Positions 12,317-24,440 of a stretch of DNA of 64,000 nucleotides are shown here, one piece after another (the first letter of the stretch is position 1; each line of letters begins with the position of its first letter). The stretch covers positions 63,501 to 127,500 of the forward strand of contig JAKCVP010000344.1 of the NCBI GenBank assembly GCA_023512835.1, in the 5' to 3' direction. The notes beneath the pieces were generated by a model. It saw only the letters and a program-made list of their open reading frames with translations. It searched no databases and had not been told where the DNA came from. Source of the DNA: Taxillus chinensis (Eukaryota; Streptophyta; Magnoliopsida; Santalales; Loranthaceae). Position numbers and translations under genes: made by a program.

Positions 12317-15300
12317 CTACTAGAAGTGAACTTTCCTATAGTATGATTGGCAGAGCAGACCCTCTTGCTACCCAGTCCATGGCAGCCCAATTCCTCGGAA
12401 GCTATTCGCATTCTGCATTCTCTTCTCTCTTCTCTATCATGGTAAATCTCCGGACATTGTGGGCACTCGGGGGTTAGCACTTGTTTCATTCATGGTAGGA
12501 TACGCTGCATTTCGGATTGGGGACGAGACAGACTCTCTTGTTGGGAATCCGGGGCCTTACGAGCTCTTCCGAATACCATACGTAACGTATTCGAAAACCA
12601 GAAGTCCTACTACGTTGAGTAACCGCCCAGTCCCATGCGAGTAGTGCTTTCAGAGAAGTTTCGAAGTGAAACAACCCGTGTTCCGGTACTACATTACAAG
12701 AGAAAAGCACCGTATCGGTCGGGTCTTGGGTGTTTTGATCCGCGCGATACCTGTCGATTTCCAGAGAGCAATGAGTGTGTCTTAGACTTCCGACTCCATC
12801 CAGCATTCCATTAAAAACAGGCTGCAATGGGGGGTTACACACCGGTTTCTCTTTCAGTCTGTTTGGAAACTACTCGGATCTCTTCGTGGAAGCGAGAGTT
12901 GATTGTCTTGTTGGGTGTGATACACTGTTGTTTCGCTTTGGGCTCGGGGAGTGACTTCGGGTAGTGGGGAAAGATGTGCTGGGAGACCTTGACGCGTGGA
13001 TAGGCGACCTCGGGTCTTTCAGGTGTATGTCGTACTACAACACGATTAGGTGGCTTCCCGGAGCTTGCCCAGAGCTTGTAAGAGTGCCAGCAAGCCAACA
13101 AGTGTATATGTCCAGAAGATACGAAACGGACTTGTCTCTTTAGCGTGACTCACGGATACTCTAATGCGTCCCACTTCGTGTGCGTTGGATCCACTTCGCG
13201 TTTTAGGAGATAGATATGCGTTCGGCGGTAGGCATGAGTGTGCTCTTCTCTTTGAAATCGATTGACTTGATGGACAACAGTGGGTCTCGCATGGGACTGT
13301 AGGCTGGTTGGCGACGTGTCTTGTTGGATTTCTCGGAGTGGTGAGCGTGTAGGCTGCTTTTCTTGTTAGAGCCATGGCAACTATCTGGTGGGGGGACCTC
13401 TATACCCGTGGTATCACTACAAGGGCTGGGCACGGAAGAATGGTCTTACCAGCCAGAGTGGGCACAGGGTTTCTTCGAGAGTTCTGTGTTGCTTCGCCAA
13501 CTACAAGCGGCTATGATTCCGAATGTATCTGGAAGGTAAGGTCTCTCTTCTGTAAGGCATTTGGGTAGTGCTCTATCCCGTAACGTTATCGAAGCAAACC
13601 ACCTAAAGCGTCTCATTCCACAAGTGGTTTGGCATATCCTAGCGAACACGTATTCTTCTCCAACCAAATTCGGGGTTTATAGGACCTTTGGGTTGATAGC
13701 CCCGCTTGCGGGTGGTGTGGATAGCCCAATGGGCGTATTGAGAATGCCAGAGCTGGATTGGACGTTGGGATTACTCTTTGGCAAGGTGAAACAGAGTGTA
13801 TGATGATTGGGTGTGCGCGACGCTAGCAATCAATTAGCGACACTTGAAATAACACCACTTTAAGAGGTTTCTTTCGAGTACTCTCTTTTAAAGGTGGCTA
13901 CTTGTTTAAGAGAGGTAGCTCTCTCTTTCTGGGTGCAGTAATACGCGAGTTATGGAGTGGAACTCTAGTGCTTTCTCTTGCGATACGGTTCGGTGCAGCT
14001 GGAATAGATAGCCCTTTTCGCGGAGTTATGCACCTGCTCTTTTCCTGAAAGTGAACGCCGGCAGCACAAGAAAAGCGTAGCTAGCTATACGACACTAGTC
14101 CACCTACTGGTAGTCGATAATGCCTGGGTATCCGCCGCCCAGGGAAACATAGACCAACACAATAGAGTTCCAGCAGAGCACGTTGCTAACGCTTACGCAC
14201 GTAAAACGTGGATGAGCTAGCCTATTGTTGCATTTCTAGCATTCCAAGTTCCGGACCGGAAACAGAGTGACAGGATCCAACTTGCAGCTACACCACTCTC
14301 TCTACTCCGACCGAAAAGACAAAGCGGAGCTGGGAGAGATGTACATCCTTTTTGCGGCACACTGCACGGAAGCTCCGGTCAAGCAGGATGGAGATACCGT
14401 TGGAAGAGCAGCTTTACCTGAAAGAGGCATGAGAGTTGGGCCACTGGACCGAGCATATCCTCCAGGGTATTCCCTCTTAGGCGTAGGGTAGAGTTACCTC
14501 TTTTACAACACACTATAGAGTGCTTGGGATCTGGAGCACACCATTGCGATAGACGGACTACTTCCTTCGAGAAACTTGTCGGGCCGATGGTGCCTCTTCA
14601 CTCGATAAAACCGAAATCACATAGAGAGCTACCCTAGGGAATTTCACTACTGCCCGGACCGGAATACATTCTGTACATGTGCTGTGTTGTAAACCCAGTT
14701 CCATGTCCTATCGGCGAATTCGGGTAGAGACAGGACATAGTGCTAGTAGCACACTCCCTCTCTTAGCAGCTTTACAGGCACGCGCATCTACATAGAGCAC
14801 TGTTGGCGGCGTGGGTCTAAACTCTACTCGCATCCCAAGCAGGTTTCCGGGTAGCTGCAATTCTCTAGCTCTTACAAAGTTATAGTCACACAGAGAGTAT
14901 ACCGCGAAGGCTTCCACTCGGGGGGGGGAGCGACATTGGCGAGCGTCTCTCTGGTAGCTCTAGTAGAGTGGTTACTTTCCGGTGCCCGAATCGAATCTCT
15001 CCCAGTGGATATGACTCCAAAAAGAGCTGCTAAACGTTTTACGCGCAGACAGTGTAGGTCGAAAACGCGATACCACCATAAAAGTGGACATCCAACCTTA
15101 AGGGCTACAAAAAAAGTGTACTCTCTGCTCTCTTACGCTCGGGGTCGTATACGCAGGCTATGTTAGACTCTTCTCGTTCGCCGGCTCACTTCACTCTGTT
15201 TCGGGGTAGCGTATCTATACCATATCGAAAAAGCAATACTGAAAGCACGGACCATGCTCGGTTCCATAACAGGTCCGTCCAGAAACGCTGCTCTCTTACG

Positions 15301-17001
15301 CTCGGGGTACAAGCTTGTTGGTATTCTTCCCTACGGGTTTCTCTGGTCCGGAAGTGAACACCAACCACCGTAGTGCCGATTCGCGTGTGCCCGAATTCGA
15401 CATTTGAAGAGGTAGACGAAACTCCAATGTGCTGTCTGCTCTACAGACAAAATGGGGAGATTCATGCTAGGGTCTCTCCGCCTAGACTTCGGAAACAGAG
15501 TGAAGAGTACCTTTTCACAACCTGTTACCTCTTTGCGTTCGGGTATGCTCGAAACCTCTCCGAGAGTGCGGGATGGGACAGTCTTGTCTGTCTTAGGCGT
15601 CCAATTACGAGCTATAGGTATGCACCGAAGGTAGGGGGTATTTGTTTAGAGATGTGTCTAAACTTACAACTCTAGTTTCCCGGGCGGAGTGATGCAACCT
15701 CAGAAAGCTCCCGAATCGATTGGAGAGTCTACTCTCTTCTTAAAGAGCACCAGCAGCCAAGTTTGTGATACAGCAGCAACCGGGGGCCGGCCAGACTCTC
15801 TTGTTTAGACAGTGACATCTCTGTCAGTTTACAAAGTAAATGTACTCTACTCTAGGTGCGTTTTTCGAATTAAGGCGAAAGCCAAGACCTAGTTGCGCGG
15901 CGGACCTAACTGTTTCATTGCAGTCGGGAAGTGGGCGTACAGCTACAGCTACAGATACGCTCGCCATCCATGGTGTCACCTTTTGCGACTCTCCAAGCAC
16001 TCTCCATAACAAGACAGCACCGCGGTTACCAACACCTCTTACACAAGCATCCCAAACCCAACAGCAACTTCAATCGCTCTATCACATACACGTTCAACAG
16101 CTACGCCCAGAATACGTGATGCTCGGCTCACGGGGGACTACTTGCTTCCGAAAGACAACTGCCATGACTCTAACGCCTAAAGAGTATGACCTCCGGAGAT
16201 GCTAATGCACTTTCCAACTCTACAGACAGAGTTCTGGCTGCACTCTTCTCTTCATGACCTAAAGGCCCGACTACTAGAGCATCTCTTCCAATCGTATTTC
16301 CGGACGACCTATGTGTTAGGCTGCTGGACTAAAGAATGAAAAGAGCTCGGGCATTTCGGGTTGGAAGTCATCCACGCAATGTTGCTAATCGAAATGGAGT
16401 GGAAGTCGACTGAAAGCATTGCCCATACGAGAGTGCCTCCATGCTAGTGCTGCCGATCTCCGATCAATAGAGATATCGAATAGCGTTTCTTTCAACCGGG
16501 GGAACTCTCTGGAACAAGCAAAGGCGTTTATGGAACTGTCTGCCGATCTGCCTGCGTACCGACTCAATGGTATGTATAGCGTGCTTCTGCACTTTCCACT
16601 AGATCTCCGGGGAGAGGGATTGGACTTTCGGTCTCTCTGATTCCAGGGATTGGGTGCATTAGAGTACTTGCTAGCAAGTAAATCGTATGTGTAGCGCAGC
16701 GGTAAGAGCTTGGCTTGGGCACCACACACCGACTACTCTAAGATGTGCATCGAAATGCCAACAGAAAATGCGCTTTCTTCCGCTTCCGCTCTGTAGGCGC
16801 TCACTCACTGCTGGAAAGAATGACCATCCTCCCTCCCGAACACTCTCAGTTCTCCGGTTGCGCGAGCGGATGAGCGTCTTCTTTCTTGTGTAATAGTAAG
16901 GGATCTCTGTTCTGATTGCGGCAAACTAGACTACACTAACCGCGCACGGAATTGATGTCGATTCATCTATACTTCCATGCATGGCAGAACTGGATGGCTT
17001 G
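12317..17001. other. Non-coding tract between nad6 and nad1 exon 4
   Basis: 4.7 kb with no recognisable exon or rRNA. At 16687-16720 the words TAGCGCAGCGGTAAGAGC resemble a tRNA D-arm, but no matching T-arm or acceptor follows, so no tRNA is called. The last few hundred bases before 17002 should be the 3' half of nad1 intron 3, but only domains V-VI can be placed. Confidence 0.6.
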
Positions 17002-17074
17002 GAGCTGTATGAGCGGTAGGTAACGTTCACGTACGGCTCCGTGAGAAGGGCACTCTTGTTGTACCTCACTCCCG
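17002..17074 (+). other. nad1: nad1 intron 3, domains V-VI (3' end)
   Basis: A group II domain V hairpin lies at 17002-17039. The 5' arm GAGCTGTA pairs with the 3' arm TACGGCTC; the tip is a few bases larger than the usual 34-nt form. A domain VI-like segment follows and leads directly into nad1 exon 4. In seed plants this intron (position 669 of nad1) is trans-spliced. The absence of exon 3 anywhere upstream in the window agrees with that. Confidence 0.85.
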
Positions 17075-17133
17075 TCTTCAATGGGGTCTGCTCTTTCTTT
17101 CTTGGGAGAGTATGCCAATATGATCTTAATGAG
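17075..17133 (+). CDS. nad1: nad1 exon 4 (complex I subunit 1)
   Basis: A 59-nt exon, exactly the seed-plant size for the piece between introns 669 and 728. It encodes SSMG-S-AL-S-FLGEYANMILM plus the first two bases of the next codon, matching the NAD1 segment SSMGFALFFLGEYANMILM. Two TCT Ser codons (17087 and 17096) stand where mature NAD1 has Phe, so C-to-U editing is expected. The upstream boundary is set by the domain V/VI of intron 3, and the downstream boundary by GCGCG at 17134. Exons 1-3 and 5 are not in the window. Confidence 0.93.
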
Positions 17134-19449
17134 GCGCGGGGCTTAGCATCTGTATTTCGTTGGGAGCTCGGCGTTTGCTTTCCATTCCATAAACCCCTCC
17201 GGCCGACAGATCTAGTGGTAGGTGGTCCCGAAAGCTTTCGGGAATAGGGTAGCCGAGTGTTTCCGCACAGCAATGAACCGCGAACCCTAGACGCCCAAAA
17301 GAGATCGGGGGGCTCTAGTAGTGGCACCTCAACAGTTCACGGAGACATGTACCGAATGCTCATACGGGACAGTTTACTCCCGGGGGGTAAGATACTGGTG
17401 TTCTCGGACGATAGGGGGTGCGGACACACCTGCGCGGATTACAGGTGACGGTTACAAGAATTGCGGGGAAGTGAACAGTACCCGAAAGCATTCTGGGATG
17501 GATGTAGACCCATCGGGCAGGGAGACTCATTCCGGTCCTGGGAGTATCTATCTCACTCTCAATACGGAGCGAAGCATTATTAGAGGCAGAAAGACACCAC
17601 CGGTTGTTGGGCCGAACTCCATATCCGGGTCTTTAGTAATCGATTCAAAGACATAGTCAAAAAACGGTTTCCCCATTTCATTTTGTTATACAGAAGGCTC
17701 GAAGTTTAGACCGCTCACAGTAGTGCTTCCCCAAGAAAAGAGCATGAAAGAGGCGATCAGAATGGTACTCGATTCCATGTACGCCGAGTCTGATAGTCGA
17801 GGCAGCAACTCTCTATTAAGTCAACGGATCAAAGAAGAGTGGGGCACCTCTTGCAGGTTTCTTGAATTCGACATCCGGAAGTGTAAGCAGCACTTCGACC
17901 GACATCGACTCATCCCAATCCTTAAAGAAGAGATCGACGATCCCAAGTTCTGTTACTTCATTCATAAAGTATTTTCTAGGAGGTGAGAAGGGCCCTGACT
18001 CCGTCCAACAAAGTGTACTCTCGGCCCAACCGTGGCACATCTACCTAAAGAAGCTCGATCAGGAGATAGGGATGCTCCGAAAGAAGTACGAAATTCCGAT
18101 AGTTAAGAGAATAGGTGCTTTCGAGAAGCCAAAGCAAGAGAGCGGGCCGGCATCCTACGTATTGCCTGTATTGCCGTTTGCGTACACCCCAAACACTAGC
18201 AACCGAAGGGGGACTCTCAGACTCGCTAGTTGCCGGCTTGCCGTCACAAACACGCCATCTAGTTGCCTCCTTTGCGCCCGTAATGCCGGGTGTTCCCCGA
18301 AGGCTTTATACGGCGGTAGAGCACGCAGTAAGCAGAATTGGGCCATGAGATACCCTAAGCAGGCTGTTGAAAAGCACCGGAAAGAGCTGGGCGAGAAAAG
18401 ACTTCTCCGGTCAGAGAAAGGCCAGTACCGTAGTACGCTTTCCCAACACACCTCTTCTGCCTTGGAAAGGATTTGTTACGCGCGATATGCCGACTGCTTA
18501 CTACTGGGTTTCGTGGGTCCCGTAGAGCTGGCAATCCAAAAACGTATCGCCCACTTCCAACAATCCGGCCTGAACCTTGTAGGCTCTGAAGGCAGAAACA
18601 CAATAGCTGCACGGAGTACGGTAGAATTCCCCGGTACGGTCATTCGTAAAGTCCCGACTAGGACTCCAATACCCTTCGTGAGAGAGCTGGAGAAGCGTCT
18701 ACGGGTAAAGCACCGTATCCTTCAAACAGCTTTCCACCTACGCTCCGCCATCCAGTTTCGGCGGAAAAACCTAGGTAGTCAGAGTCGCCCGAGTCAACCG
18801 TATGGGATGCTGAGCGGAGAGAGTCTGGACGTGCCACTATCTGGAAAAACCGTCCGAAGAACACCTGAGCTGGACCGTAAACCTCCGGAAGAGCTCCTCT
18901 CTTTTAGCAACCCATCGGACGTGCCACTTGCAGCGGGCATGAGTGTCCGGAAGTGCTTGTATAGGGGTTCGGGAGTTCAGTGGGACAGATCTCTCCGCAT
19001 GGAATTCCATACAGATAAAGATAGAGGCGCCTATCAAAAAGATACTCCGAAGGCTGATGGAAAAAGGTATCATTAGCCGAAGAAGACCCTGGCCCATACA
19101 AGTGGCAAGCTTTACGAACGTGAGCGACGGAGACATCGTGAATTGGTCCGCGGGCATAGCGATCCGGTTGCTTTCCTACTACAGGTGCCGCGACAACATT
19201 GTCCAAGTCCGCACGATTGTCGACCACCAGATCCGCTGGTCTGCCATATTCACCCTGGCCCACAAGCACAAATCCTCGGCGCGGAATATTCTTAAGAAGT
19301 TCTCCAAAGACTCAAATCTCCTAAATAAAGATGGTAAGACCCAAGCAGAGTTCCCCAACCGCATAGAGCTTGGGAAGCTCGGACCCAATAGGAGAGTGGC
19401 ACTGTGCCAGTTGCGATGCAGGCCGGATAGAGTACTGAGTGTTTCGTAA
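17134..19449 (+). other. nad1: nad1 intron 4 (5' part), host of matR
   Basis: Begins GCGCG instead of the group II consensus GTGCG, so the second base would fit if edited to U. 17134-17743 is the ribozyme scaffold (domains I-III) and contains only broken frames. matR occupies the domain IV position. No domain V and no nad1 exon 5 (encoding LCTLLFLGGWLP and onward) could be found between 19450 and 24440. The intron is therefore either unusually long or split and trans-spliced, as known in some seed plants. Confidence 0.75.
17744..19449 (+). pseudogene. matR: matR, intron maturase, broken by two frameshifts
   Basis: matR is the only maturase encoded in seed-plant mitochondria; it helps splice several group II introns. 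It begins MKEAIRMVLDSMY in frame with LPQEKS upstream and matches the reverse-transcriptase part (IKEEWGTSCRFLEFDIRKC, DRHRLIPILKEEIDDPKF). The frame then shifts at about 17978: KVFS is followed by GGEKGP in the next frame, and the few residues that normally join them are missing. A second frame of about 350 codons carries KLDQEIG, YARYADCLLLG and STVEFPGTVIRKV. Another shift at about 18960-19010 moves to the frame with domain X (APIKKILRR, GIISRRRPWPIQV, QIRWSAIFTLAHKHKSS, NRIELGKLG). Many in-frame codon losses shorten it below the usual 650 or so residues. The RT signature YADD reads YADC. The C-terminus is not the family one. It is a pseudogene, or its indels are assembly errors. Confidence 0.9.
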
Positions 19450-22400
19450 GAGTCGCTCACGAGGGTAGTTCCAGAGCTAGACTAGGAAAGCTCTCTATTG
19501 GAAAGCTCTGCTTTTTCGAGAGAGAGAGAGCATTGTGCCACCTAAGAGTGTATGGGACCCCGCGCCTCGTTCTCCTAGTAGTCGGGCGCTTTATTCACCA
19601 TTTCGAGGACATCGACACAGTAAATCCTCTCATGTCTCTCATACCAACCTCTAGAAGAGTGTTACCTAGTAGCGGAGTGCTCTCTTCCAGGGTGTCTTCT
19701 TGAAGTGTGCTGCTTTCAAGTGTTTGGGTGCAGAACCAATCACGCTCGGCAAGTGCAATGCTAAGAAAGAGCGGGCGCTTACAAAGCCTGGCTTTGCTCT
19801 TTGACTTTAGAGTGGTTATTGAAGCAATGAGTCTTGTTGATTGCCTTTGCTTCCGGTATACACTTGTAAAAGACATGGAGCTCGCGTATCGGATCGGAAT
19901 GGAATGACAAGTATTGGCCGGCCAGACTCTATGAAGTGCTTGTGCCATCGTGTACGATTTCTGGAAAGTCTATAACATGGACTCCTCGAAGAGAGGTTTC
20001 TTAAGAGTCACTGTCTTTGCCTCTGCCGCTTGGGTGTCGTGGGCGTACGCTGGCTCCAAGTTGTAGTCGTATAGGACAGCTAGACTCTCTGGCTCAAGTG
20101 ACTGAAAGCATAGAATGACTTTTGGAGATCTGAAAGGTGTTAGGCGAGTCGAGATCGGATGTCCTTGAAGATAGAGTCTATAGCGTAGCGAGATGTGCCC
20201 GAGGGTTACAGGTCTCATGCGTCTTTCTCTCTCGGTATACAGTTCGAAGCACGATTTGTTTGGTGCCAGAGGGCTTGCTTTTTCGAGACACAGAACGATG
20301 GGAAGGTATTGTCAGATATCTGTATGGGACCCACGGAGAGCCTCTCTTCAACCTGGTGCTGCGTTCGAGTCCGCTCACTTGTAGTTAGGTCCACAGATGT
20401 GCCGTAGAACTGCCTATACGCGATGACATTGTGGCAAGGTTACAGAGCCGATCTCGACTCGCCTAACACCTTTCGAAACAGGTAGCTGGATGAACTGTTA
20501 CCTACCTGGTGCGTATCGCAGCAGCCGACCAACCAGCTCTTTCTCTGCCGCATTCAGAATAGCCTGTTTTGGAAAAGAAGAGGTTTTGACAAGCAACCTC
20601 TGTGCGCGGTGCATGCATGGTTCCGCTACAGTGGGTATACTCTGGGTGCCGCTCTTATAGAGTCCACATGTCTGTTGTTTGGCAGCCTATGCGCTAGATC
20701 AACTTCTAAACGGAAAGCTCGAAACGTAGTGGACGATGGCACGCATGGAATGGAATGGAATGGGAGATCGCCTTGAAGTGAAGCAAAACCGGAAGGACTT
20801 CTTGGACATGTCTGGACCAGAGTGCCTATCTCCAAGAACACCTTTCAGAGTGCTTCCCGGGAGTGTCCGCCGGTGCTGCTTATAAGACCACCCCGGCTCC
20901 GGATCCCGAAGTTCTAGGAGAGGAAGGGGAGAGGTGCTTTTCTTCCGCGTGCAACTCGGCTCCGTTTCGATAGGAGAGTGCTGTAGGAGGACTGTCACTG
21001 TAGTATTGGGTCACGTGGTTCGGTAGTATTGCTGATAGAATCGGGAGATGCCCAAGTAGATAGTAGAGTGCTACTTGCTTCCCGGGAGTTAAAAGCACTG
21101 GGTGCACTGCTCAAAAGTCTCTTCACTTAAAGAAAACTCTCCGGCCGGAAAAGAGAGGCCCTTCCTTCGACAAACCATAGATGTGCACACACTGGAACCT
21201 GGCGGATTGTGTTGCTTACGAACCGAGCACCGGAATGGGAATGGGCAGAAAGTACGATAGGAGTAGTTTGCCATGCAATTCCAAACAGACGATTGATTCA
21301 TTAGCACGCCTATAGGAGAGGTGAATCATCTCTTATTGCGCCAACAAGCAACTCTGTAGGTCTGTCTGATGCGGGAGTGCTTGAAGCATTCCGGGTTTCA
21401 ATCTCTTTCGAAACAGACACTGCTTGGGGAGATTGGATGTGCCTCAGTCAAAGCAGCACAAGCAGAGGAGACTGGCGTCAGTGTTGGGGTTGATACCTTC
21501 GGATGCTAAGCGCGTATCCAGTCCAGGGTGTTTTTGGTTAGAGTGCTGCCTGCTTACAGCGACTCTCGAATAAGGTAGCTATTGCGCGGAGCTAGTTGCC
21601 TCTGTTTCGCAGTTGTTCACCTACAAAATTACAGAAATGACACACCTTACAATCCATAGACTCAAAAAGAGTATCTTCCAAAGCCTATGAAAGTTCCCGG
21701 GGCTTCCCTGTCTTTATGGGCCCTCCCGCCCGACATGCCTTCCGAGTCGTAAAGCGCATAGGCTGCCAATCCATACAGGTTCGAGACAGCCCATAAGATT
21801 GTTGGATCTGCTACCAGAGAAGCAAATCGCTCCGGAAGAGCACTCTAAGTTCTGTTTTGAGAGGTTTCTTTCGAGTACTCTCTTGTAATCTGGATGGAAA
21901 CGCTATTGTATAGGCACTTTCGTTATGCGTTCTCCCTCGAGCTGGTGGGCTGAGGCTGCTGTTGCTGTTAAACAGAATACAATAAAAATCCGGTATTAGA
22001 CGCTCTATCGCCTCCGGTTACTAACGTCGTCTTGGCAATCCTATACCATCGAAAGCTCCGGCTTTCTGTAAGCCGAAAGAGCAATACGAGAGCCGAAGCA
22101 CCGGGAGTAGGCCCAGTCTCCCAGAGCTTGTGACCAAAGCTTTGATTGGTTCGATTGCTTCGAGAAAAAGCTCTCCTTCAAAAGTGTACTAGAGCTTGGG
22201 CTTCTAATTTGGCCTACTAGTAGTGCTGCTATCAACTGTCCGGGTTGCTTGTGTTGGTGTTGAAGACATACCGATCCGATCACATTCGTGTTTGAGTTAG
22301 TGCATTTCAAGTGCTGCTTTCCCTCTCTTAGTAGAGATCCAGTGCTAGTATGGGAGTTCAGAATTAGCCCCTTGGAAAGGTTCGGGGCCCAGTCATGGAT

Positions 22401-24440
22401 ACATAACAAAAGAGATGTCCAAAAGTCCAGACGGCTTTCTTTGACACGACCAGTGTTGTATGGAACCCGCGAGATTTCATAAGAGAGTTGGGGCGGCATT
22501 GTACAGGCCGTAGGGGACAATCAACAAGCCAATCGAAATCAACACAGGTGAAAGAGACGCTTTCAAGTCATAGGGGAACGTGGACCAACTAGCAATTCTG
22601 TATTTAGGGCGGGGTTTCGGATAGGTGATGTCTCTTTTACTGGGTCTTCTGTTAGAAGGTTAAAGGTGGGAGTTTGGGTATTGTGTTCCGCAAGCGTATC
22701 TTTTCGAAGGCTCACCGAGACAAGGCCGTGTACTTTCTTACTTAAGGTTTCGGATGGGTAGTCTTTCTGCAGAGTATACAAGCGACCAGCGGCATGTAAC
22801 CCCGACTTCCTAGAGTATGGGAGGGGGACCAGCACTCTTCTCTCTGGTATCACTATGGAACTTGTAGCCGGGCATGTGCTCCATGTTGTCTCCCGCCGCC
22901 TAGTGTTACATTCCACATCTCTATGACTTCTTGCACGACGCACGGAGGTATGGCTCGAAGCCCAAAAGACCTCATTCACCGGTCCAGAGGTAGTTAAACA
23001 AGACTCGGGGTGTTTGCTGTCCTCTGTGTACCCGAAAAGAGTCTGTTGCGGTAGTAAAGCAACTGTTTCTGCTCTTAAGACACTTTCCCAAGGCGAAAAG
23101 CAGGTAGTTGGTGTCTTCTTCTGAGTCTGTTGGACACATCCAAGAATCGCTAGATGCATTGCTCCGAAACGACATCCACTTCTGGGGTTTCCGGCCTATG
23201 GTAGCCTGGATTCCGCGATTGTTCTGGTTTCCCCTAGCTAGCCAACTAAAGATCTAAGAAATGGAGAATACCTTCCAAGCAGTGTTTCTCAGAGTAGTCT
23301 ATTCAACCCCCCCGATTGACGGCATCATACCCCATAGGATGAATTGCCGTTTTGAGGAAGATGTTTGGACCCAGTAAAAGAGTGCTTTTTCCGATACTGT
23401 AAGAAAGCACACCTAAAAGACTAGCATCTTCGACTCCCTAGACACAATAGAGAGTGGAAAGAGCATTGGGTCCGGGAGCATAGGCGTTTCTCTAGAGTTG
23501 CACATCCTAAAGATTCGAAGGGCAGCAAGTTCTATAGTACCTATCAAGGAAATTACAGAAAAGGTACCGAAGGGAGACAGATCTGCTATCTGCGCAACAT
23601 AGAGCTTTTGTAGCACTGCTATGTATCGGAAAGTATGCTGGCTTTGCTCTCTTAAGTGCTGGTTTCAATGCGCGAGCATCCAGAAAAGCGTCTAATACCG
23701 ATCTCTTTCTGTTTCACACTGTACAAGAAAAAGGTGTCATTGTCCCCCGCCCACGACCCAAATGCGTTACTCTGTCCGGCAGTGGTATCCATTTCATGTG
23801 TGCCTTCTCTGTTGTATTGATTCGAAAGTTTCACTCAAAGAGTGGTTTGCTTAGTGTACTCTGAGTTAGCGATTTCTATTTTAGTGCTAGCTCCATTGTC
23901 AGCCGGCCAGAACTTCTTGGATGTGTATTCTTAGTGTTTCTGTCTAGAGGTCGAAGATGCTAAGGGAGTCGTCTGTCTCGCCGAGTTGCCTCCATTCGTT
24001 GACGTGCACACACCCTCTTCCTGGAACACTAGTGAAATGCTTCCATTTACAGAGTTCTTACAGAGTTCTCATACACTCCACTCCGTTTCCGTACTCTCGA
24101 AAACACTTCTCTTATAAAGTGCTGCTCCCCCTCTCCCAGACAGATCCAAACACTCGTATCCGCCAACTACCAACTACGAAAAGCACTTGGAATAGAGCCA
24201 GAAGCCTGCATCCAACAAAGACTCTGAGCTGAGAAAGGGTTTCAGCGAGCATCAGAAAAGAGCAGGCATCAGCACCCAAGAGAGCAGCGAGTACACCACC
24301 GGTCAAAGCGTTCGCGCAGTCATTGGAGTTTTCTGAGTCTATAAGGAGCAAGAACACCTAAAAGTGGAAGCTCGAAGTCGGACATTCATATCGTTTTCGA
24401 AAAAGGCTGTCTGATTCTACATGCTGTAGCTGGCTTGCCT
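19450..24440. other. Non-coding tract between matR and rps4
   Basis: 5 kb without a recognisable exon, tRNA or rRNA. Searches by eye for nad1 exon 5 and for a domain V hairpin on the + strand found neither. It contains a 34-bp block at 22464-22497 that recurs at 50871-50904 and carries CATAAGAGA. Confidence 0.6.
22464..22497 (+). promoter_or_regulatory. 34-bp repeated block with a CRTA-type promoter word, copy 1
   Basis: Identical to 50871-50904. It contains CATAAGAGA preceded by TTT, which fits the CRTAAGAGA core of dicot mitochondrial promoters. No known gene follows closely. Because AGAGA words are abundant in this spacer, the promoter reading is weak; the exact 34-base duplication is certain. 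Confidence 0.3.

Noticed and set aside
16687..16760. tRNA-like D-arm (TAGCGCAGCGGTAAGAGC)
   Set aside because: No anticodon arm, T-arm or matching acceptor stem could be drawn around it.
22563..23159. 198-codon minus-strand frame
   Set aside because: No recognisable domain, low-complexity spacer words in translation, and no supporting context.
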